From Erwinia sp. JUb26 (GTDB lineage: Bacteria > Pseudomonadota > Gammaproteobacteria > Enterobacterales > Enterobacteriaceae), in the NCBI RefSeq assembly GCF_003751505.1, contig NZ_RJVB01000001.1:746027-810026 (forward strand): 64,000 nucleotides of DNA, read 5' to 3'. Position numbers and translations under genes: made by a program. Shown piece by piece: positions 63,650-64,000 of the stretch. Position 1 is the first letter of the stretch. Every line of letters starts with the position of its first letter. The notes under the pieces were generated by a model, which saw nothing but the letters and a program-made list of their open reading frames with translations, was not told where the DNA came from and searched no databases.

Positions 63650-64000
63650 ATGAGCCTTTATCATGCCGTAGACCGGTTGCACCACTGCGTGGCTGAACTT
63701 GAGTCCGAACTCGACGGCCTGCAACAACAGCTCCTCACCCTGCGCCTGCTGGCGGCCAGAGTATTTGAACTTCCCACCGTTGAGAAAGGCAAAGAGAGCG
63801 ATCCGCTAACGCAGATTGCCGTTGAGCAATGGGTTGGTCAGGCCGCATTACAGCGTGCGCTGGCGCATTTCTGCCGCCTTTTTATGCAGCATCAGTCGGA
63901 AAAAATCAGCACCAAATCCGCCGTACGCCTGCCCGGGGCTATCTGCCTGCAGGCCGACAGCGAGCAGTCTGCCCTGCTTCACCAGCAGGTCAAACGGATT
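63650..64000 (+). CDS. tus: Replication terminus binding protein Tus, partial (runs off right edge)
   Basis: First 117 codons visible: VDRLHHCVAELESELDGLQ, LLAARVFELPTVEKGKE, DPLTQIAVEQ and KISTKSAVRLPGAICLQ align with E. coli Tus (about 309 residues). Tus binds Ter sites as a monomer and blocks DnaB helicase from one side. ATG with GGAG five bases upstream. Its own promoter is overlapped by a Ter site. Marks the window as replication-terminus DNA. Confidence 0.93.
   Translation, partial: MSLYHAVDRLHHCVAELESELDGLQQQLLTLRLLAARVFELPTVEKGKESDPLTQIAVEQWVGQAALQRALAHFCRLFMQHQSEKISTKSAVRLPGAICLQADSEQSALLHQQVKRI

Overview
The window reads as chromosomal DNA from a gammaproteobacterium of the Enterobacterales, most likely an Erwinia- or Pantoea-like member of the Erwiniaceae. 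This is inferred from gene order and protein similarity recalled from memory; no search was run. The right third keeps the order of the E. coli replication-terminus region: dcp, ydfG, ynfA, ynfB, ynfD, bioD2 (ynfK), mlc, ynfL, ynfM, then a Ter site and the start of tus. ydcF and a yneE-type bestrophin are further terminus-region genes. The DNA is mostly GC-rich. Exceptions are several intergenic regions and, most clearly, the third effector cassette (23.6-25.0 kb).

Layout. 0-8.2 kb: an inositol catabolism region (partial iolG, an RpiR-type regulator, iolD, iolE) joined by a dehydrogenase, an HpcH/HpaI aldolase and an aldehyde dehydrogenase not usual in the textbook pathway. 8.2-10.5 kb: a small hypothetical gene, a metallo-beta-lactamase-fold hydrolase and a GlxA-type regulator. 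10.5-25 kb: accessory region with three copies of one module, a ~230-residue protein plus a 55-62-residue membrane protein. Two copies are followed by a nearly identical orphan Hcp (type VI secretion tube protein). Between them lie a sugar uptake/oxidation operon, an MFS/GntR pair, a LacI regulator, ydcF, a flavin reductase-like gene, a second methionine aminopeptidase and a cupin. 25-28 kb: two lipoproteins, a SelW-like protein and a Sel1-repeat protein.

28-38.4 kb: a Fur-controlled haem/haemoglobin-type TonB receptor, a GNAT enzyme, LysR and flavin monooxygenase genes, a bestrophin, and two sugar oxidoreductases with a LacI-type regulator that share a candidate operator. 38.5-45.2 kb: fabV, dsdA, a RocG/GudB-type glutamate dehydrogenase, a TIM-barrel isomerase and yeaL. 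45.3-50.5 kb: a probable xenosiderophore uptake locus (AraC regulator, TonB receptor, methyltransferase, RhtX-like MFS carrier). 50.5-64 kb: racemase-like gene, dcp, guaD and the terminus backbone to tus.

The strongest candidate for something undescribed is the thrice-repeated module near orphan hcp genes, read here as T6SS cargo with a small membrane immunity protein. One copy sits inside the scar of a vanished second metallo-hydrolase/GlxA gene pair: the 5' end of the hydrolase gene and the 3' end of the regulator gene are still recognisable on either side. No tRNA, rRNA, CRISPR array, complete insertion sequence or phage gene was seen.
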